The position numbers and the translations under genes were made by a program. The notes beneath the pieces were generated by a model, which had not been told where the DNA came from, searched no databases, and was given only the letters and a program-made list of their open reading frames with translations. 8,505 nucleotides of DNA from the NCBI GenBank assembly GCA_041608535.1, contig JBFISM010000153.1, positions 1 through 8,505 on the forward strand, given 5' to 3'. This stretch comes from JBFISM01 sp041608535 (GTDB lineage Bacteria > Actinomycetota > Acidimicrobiia > Spongiisociales > UBA5794). Numbering within the stretch: the stretch's first letter is position 1; the number at the start of each line of letters is the position of its first letter. Below, piece by piece: positions 5,703 to 8,505 of this stretch.

Positions 5703-6877
5703 TGGCGGTAGCTACCCGGGATCGTGATCCGGTCGGTCTGCTGCAACGGGAGCGTCCGGCGCGTCCGGATCTGATTCTCGTGCTCGCTTTCGTGGCGCTG
5801 TCGATGGTCGGCATCCTCATGGTGTACACGGCCTCGGCGCCACGACTCACCGCCGAAGGTCTCGATGCGACGCTCACGATGCGCCGGCATGCGATCTTCG
5901 TGGTAGCCGGATTCGTGTGCTTTGCGGGAGCATCGCTCATCGAGGCGCGCAGTCTCCGCATGATGGCGCCGCTGCTCTACCTCGGCGCGCTGGTCGGTCT
6001 GGTGCTGGTCCTGACTCCGGTCGGGGCGGTGCGGCAAGGCGCCAACCGCTGGATCGCCTTGGGTCCTCTCCAGTTGCAGCCGTCCGAGTTCGCCAAGGTG
6101 GCCGTGATCATTGCGCTGGGTGCGTTGCTGGCGACCGTCGCCGACAGCGAGCTTCGCTGGCACCACATCCTGCGTGCCGGGGTGGTGATGCTCATACCAT
6201 CCCTCCTGATCTTCATGCAGCCGGATCTCGGCACCATGCTCGTCATCGCATTCATCGCCGGGATCATGCTGTTCGTCTCGGGCACGACCTGGCGCCAGCT
6301 GGTGTTCCTGCTGCTCACCGGGATCGTGGGGACGCTGGCCCTTCTTCAAGTGAACGCACTCAAGGCGTATCAGATCACTCGGCTCGTCGCTTTCCTCGAT
6401 CCGAGTGAGGACCTCGCCGAGTCTGCGCTCTACAACCAGACCCAGAGCGAGATCGCCATCGGTTCGGGAGGATTCTTCGGCAAGGGTCTGTTCCAGGGCA
6501 CCCAGACCAACCTCAACTTCGTCCCCGAACAGACCACCGACTTCATCTTCACCGCCGTTGGTGAGCAACTCGGCTTCGTCGGTGCGACCTTGGTGCTGGC
6601 GCTGTATGCGATCGTGGTGTGGCGGCTGCTGACGGCGGCCGTCGGCGCCCGCGACCGTTTTTCCCAGCTCGTGGCGGTCGGGGTTGCGGCCTTCATGATG
6701 TTTCACGTGTTCGTCAACGTGGGTATGACGCTGCGGCTGATGCCGGTGACGGGCTTGCCTCTGCCGTTTCTGTCCAACGGGGGCTCAGCGTTTCTGGCGA
6801 TGAGCATCGCCCTCGGGCTGGGTCACTCTGTATGGATCCATCGGTCACCGGTGCCGGGGGAGCGCCAGGTCCTGTAG
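5702..6877 (+). CDS. rodA: SEDS peptidoglycan glycosyltransferase RodA
   Basis: RodA polymerises lipid II into glycan strands during elongation, paired with the PBP2 encoded just upstream. The 391-residue protein is of normal length, with about ten membrane helices. FtsW/RodA/SpoVE family signatures are GANRWIALGPLQLQPSEFAK (113-132), MQPDLGTML (172-180), the large extracellular loop with NQTQSEIAIGSGGFFGKGL (245-263), NFVPEQTTDFIFTAVGEQLG (272-291) and MPVTGLPLPFLSNGGS (347-362). D280 in TTDFIF corresponds to the aspartate essential for SEDS activity; W117 and K132 match other conserved functional positions. Its ATG shares one base with the mrdA stop. RodA is chosen over FtsW because of this mre/mrdA context. 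The last gene of the run; downstream, an inverted repeat at 6899-6916 may act as terminator or operator. Confidence 0.97.
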   Translation: MAVATRDRDPVGLLQRERPARPDLILVLAFVALSMVGILMVYTASAPRLTAEGLDATLTMRRHAIFVVAGFVCFAGASLIEARSLRMMAPLLYLGALVGLVLVLTPVGAVRQGANRWIALGPLQLQPSEFAKVAVIIALGALLATVADSELRWHHILRAGVVMLIPSLLIFMQPDLGTMLVIAFIAGIMLFVSGTTWRQLVFLLLTGIVGTLALLQVNALKAYQITRLVAFLDPSEDLAESALYNQTQSEIAIGSGGFFGKGLFQGTQTNLNFVPEQTTDFIFTAVGEQLGFVGATLVLALYAIVVWRLLTAAVGARDRFSQLVAVGVAAFMMFHVFVNVGMTLRLMPVTGLPLPFLSNGGSAFLAMSIALGLGHSVWIHRSPVPGERQVL

Positions 6878-6886
6878 GCCTCGGCT

Positions 6887-6916
6887 CACGATGCCAACGC
6901 CACGATGCATCGTGGC
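6887..6916. promoter_or_regulatory. 18-bp perfect palindrome with extra half-site
   Basis: GCCACGATGCATCGTGGC (6899-6916) is a perfect 18-bp palindrome centred on TGCA. The half-site CACGATGC recurs at 6887-6894, exactly 14 bases upstream of its copy at 6901-6908. It starts 22 bases after the rodA stop and lies 108 bases before the next start codon. As RNA it could fold into a seven-pair hairpin with a TGCA loop, but G-rich sequence rather than a T-run follows. A dimeric repressor or activator site for the downstream gene, or a rodA terminator, are both possible. A smaller hairpin, CTGCT/AGCAG with loop GGGA, follows at 6942-6955. Confidence 0.5.
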
Positions 6917-7023
6917 TCGGGGGGCGACGATCCGCCGATCGCTGCTGGGAAGCAGTCGTTGTGCTCTGGCCGGCATCGCCGTCGAGCGCGACTCTCGATG
7001 CAGACCACACAACGAGGGTCCCC

Positions 7024-8331
7024 ATGACCGCGACCCCCATGACAGCGACGAACACCACCGGCTCGCGGATCCGCCGTCGGGACGTCTGTCTCGTCTCTGC
7101 GCTGACGCTGCTTCTGAGTGTCTGTGGCGGAGAGGCAGATCCCCAAGCTCCGCCGGACACGACGCAGCCCCCGCCCACGACAACCATCGAGCCGGCGACG
7201 ACCATGCCATCCGCCGACACGACGGCGGCCCCGACCACCGCAGCGCCGACCACGTCGGCTGCCCCCGATCGCTTCACCGTTGCTCGCCACGGCGTGGGAA
7301 GCGTCGAATCGCTCGGATCCGACGCCGATCTCCTTGGTTCAGGGTGTGTCGCTCCGTCGACGACGTTGCCCGACGGTGTCTGGCTGGGGTGGATCGAGCG
7401 GCTCCTCGGAGGCTCGCTCGAGTTCGATCTCGCTTGCGGGCACCGTACGGACACGCCATCGATCAGCAATGTGAATCCAGCCCTCCGCTCCCTCGAGCCG
7501 GCGCCCGATGCGATCATCCATTTGCAGGGCGGCGCAACGGTGGCAGTGACGGAGTGGACTGGTGCCAACGGGCCGGTGTGGATCTATATCAACGGCGGCC
7601 TGCTCACTGAGATCGCCGTGCCGAGCGTGGATTTCACGATCGGTTCCTCGGAATGGACCGAGACCGAGGTCGGGTTGCCCGTGCAGGGTGGCTGCTGCGA
7701 CTCGCCGCTCGAAGGTCCCGCGTCACCGGACGACCCGTGGCCCACAGAGGGGCTGCCCGGCGACGGCGTCTACGACGTCGAGGTGTCGGTCAGCGACGAC
7801 AACCGCGAGCTCGTCTTGATGATCCGGCGCTTCGTTCCCTGTGCGCAGCTTCCGGACCGGTGCGCACCAGATGCCACCGCCGACCCCGTGACCGTCGACG
7901 TCGACGACTTCACGGCAGTTCGGGTGCCGGTGGATGCCTCGCTGACGGTGCGGATCCGGGGGTTTGTCGACGCCGGTCTCGACGAGTTCCCGCTCCACCA
8001 AGGTATCGAAGGCTCCGGGGTGGCGCTTGCGGTGCTGCTCGACGCCATGGATGACGCACACGAGACGTGGATCGCCCCACGGATCGCCGCCGGAGTGACG
8101 ACGGAGGAGCTCCGGATCGAGCTGTTCGCTGCCGGCGTCGCGGACCCCGACTTCCCGTACGGACCGGTGCCGGGCACCGTCGGGGAGATACTCGCCTACC
8201 GTGGCCCGCTGGGGGTGCACATGGTCGATTGGGACTTGGCGTTCACCAACCCATTCAGTGACGCCACGCAGCTCGAGATCATCGATCGCAGACCGGTGCT
8301 GACGACGCTGGCCGATCAGATCGCCGGTTAG
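7024..8331 (+). CDS. Exported, probable lipoprotein of unknown function
   Basis: I do not recognise a named family. The 435-residue protein begins with a positively charged segment (RIRRR, 15-19) and a hydrophobic stretch (21-33) ending LLLSVCGGE, which resembles a lipoprotein signal with C34, although valine at -1 is unusual. Residues 39-82 are a low-complexity Thr/Pro/Ala linker (PTTTIEP, TTAAPTTAAPTT), a common wall-spanning tether. The folded part starts with GSGCVAPSTTLPDGVWLGWI (105-124) and FDLAC (134-138), a pattern I recall loosely from other secreted actinobacterial proteins. Other cysteines are C224, C225, C273 and C280, so three disulfides are possible. A second region (about 330-435) is less cysteine-rich and may be a separate domain. 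The ATG at 7024 is chosen for GAGGG five bases before it (7014-7018); a second ATG at 7039 lacks a good site. The reading frame continues upstream into rodA, but only by chance. It ends overlapping the convergent thymidine kinase gene. Confidence 0.8.
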   Translation: MTATPMTATNTTGSRIRRRDVCLVSALTLLLSVCGGEADPQAPPDTTQPPPTTTIEPATTMPSADTTAAPTTAAPTTSAAPDRFTVARHGVGSVESLGSDADLLGSGCVAPSTTLPDGVWLGWIERLLGGSLEFDLACGHRTDTPSISNVNPALRSLEPAPDAIIHLQGGATVAVTEWTGANGPVWIYINGGLLTEIAVPSVDFTIGSSEWTETEVGLPVQGGCCDSPLEGPASPDDPWPTEGLPGDGVYDVEVSVSDDNRELVLMIRRFVPCAQLPDRCAPDATADPVTVDVDDFTAVRVPVDASLTVRIRGFVDAGLDEFPLHQGIEGSGVALAVLLDAMDDAHETWIAPRIAAGVTTEELRIELFAAGVADPDFPYGPVPGTVGEILAYRGPLGVHMVDWDLAFTNPFSDATQLEIIDRRPVLTTLADQIAG

Positions 8332-8505
8332 CCGGCCGCAGCCTCGCCGGTCTCGAGGTTCATCCGCTCTTGGAGGGCCTCTGCCGGGTCGTAACAGCGG
8401 CGGCAGCGTGCCTCATACGCTCCTTCGGCGCCGAGTACCACGAGTTCGTCGGAGGCGACGACGCGTTGGGTGAACAGCCCAGGTCCGCCGCAGCGGTGAC
8501 ACACG
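8328..8505 (-). CDS. tdk: Thymidine kinase, C-terminal part (cut by window edge)
   Basis: Only the last 58 codons are in the window; the start and the ATP-binding domain lie beyond base 8505. Thymidine kinase phosphorylates thymidine to dTMP in the salvage pathway. The translated part is the zinc-binding and lasso region of the TK1-like family: CHRC (two cysteines), then GLFTQRVV matching the family T-(K/Q)-R segment, then VVLGAEGAYEARCRRCY, matching the substrate-binding loop with its conserved tyrosine and the second CxxC. All four zinc cysteines are present. A 20-residue acidic/alanine tail follows to TAA at 8328-8330. The stop codon overlaps the TAG of the convergent upstream-strand gene within the four bases TTAG, so no terminator separates them. 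The call rests on this C-terminal motif set only. Confidence 0.87.
   Translation of the reverse strand, partial: VCHRCGGPGLFTQRVVASDELVVLGAEGAYEARCRRCYDPAEALQERMNLETGEAAAG

Noticed and set aside
5369..6706. A 445-codon open frame on the minus strand
   Set aside because: It is antisense to the end of mrdA and most of rodA, both unambiguous. Its composition is a typical high-GC shadow with no domain signature.
6619..7023. Upstream extension of the exported-protein frame into rodA
   Set aside because: The extension overlaps the conserved C-terminal half of RodA in another frame, and its translation does not resemble protein. The signal sequence and GAGGG site support the start at 7024.

Overview
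The window is a high-GC bacterial chromosome segment carrying a complete rod-shape cell-wall elongation cluster, ndk-mreB-mreC-mreD-mrdA-rodA, all on the + strand. High GC, GC-rich third codon positions, GTG/ATG starts, and ndk directly ahead of mreBCD-PBP2-RodA (the order known from Streptomyces) all point to Actinomycetota. The style of the threonine/proline-linked secreted protein at the right end suggests an Acidimicrobiia-like lineage, but that last step is inference.

Layout. Bases 1-231 hold no gene I can identify; they contain two adjacent stem-loops. A small PRC-barrel protein gene (232-573) follows and is closed by a strong hairpin terminator (591-622). Next comes ndk (727-1134), with a weak promoter candidate. 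An 88-bp gap with a possible -10 box leads into mreB (1223-2257). After a 69-bp gap holding a stem-loop, mreC, mreD, mrdA and rodA (2327-6877) run with no gaps: their junctions are GTGA, ATGA and TGATG overlaps, which suggests translational coupling. A 146-bp gap with an 18-bp perfect palindrome and an extra half-site separates rodA from a 435-residue exported protein of unknown function (7024-8331). Its stop codon overlaps the stop codon of a convergent minus-strand gene, the 3' end of a thymidine kinase gene (8328-8505, cut by the window edge).

How they work together. MreB filaments, with MreC and MreD, position the peptidoglycan polymerase RodA (SEDS glycosyltransferase) and its partner PBP2/MrdA (transpeptidase) for lateral wall growth. 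Ndk and thymidine kinase are nucleotide-metabolism neighbours with no direct role in this complex.

I found no mobile element, CRISPR array, tRNA or rRNA. Most of the window is conserved core genome. The least explained parts are the exported protein, the palindrome ahead of it, and the structured segment at the left end.
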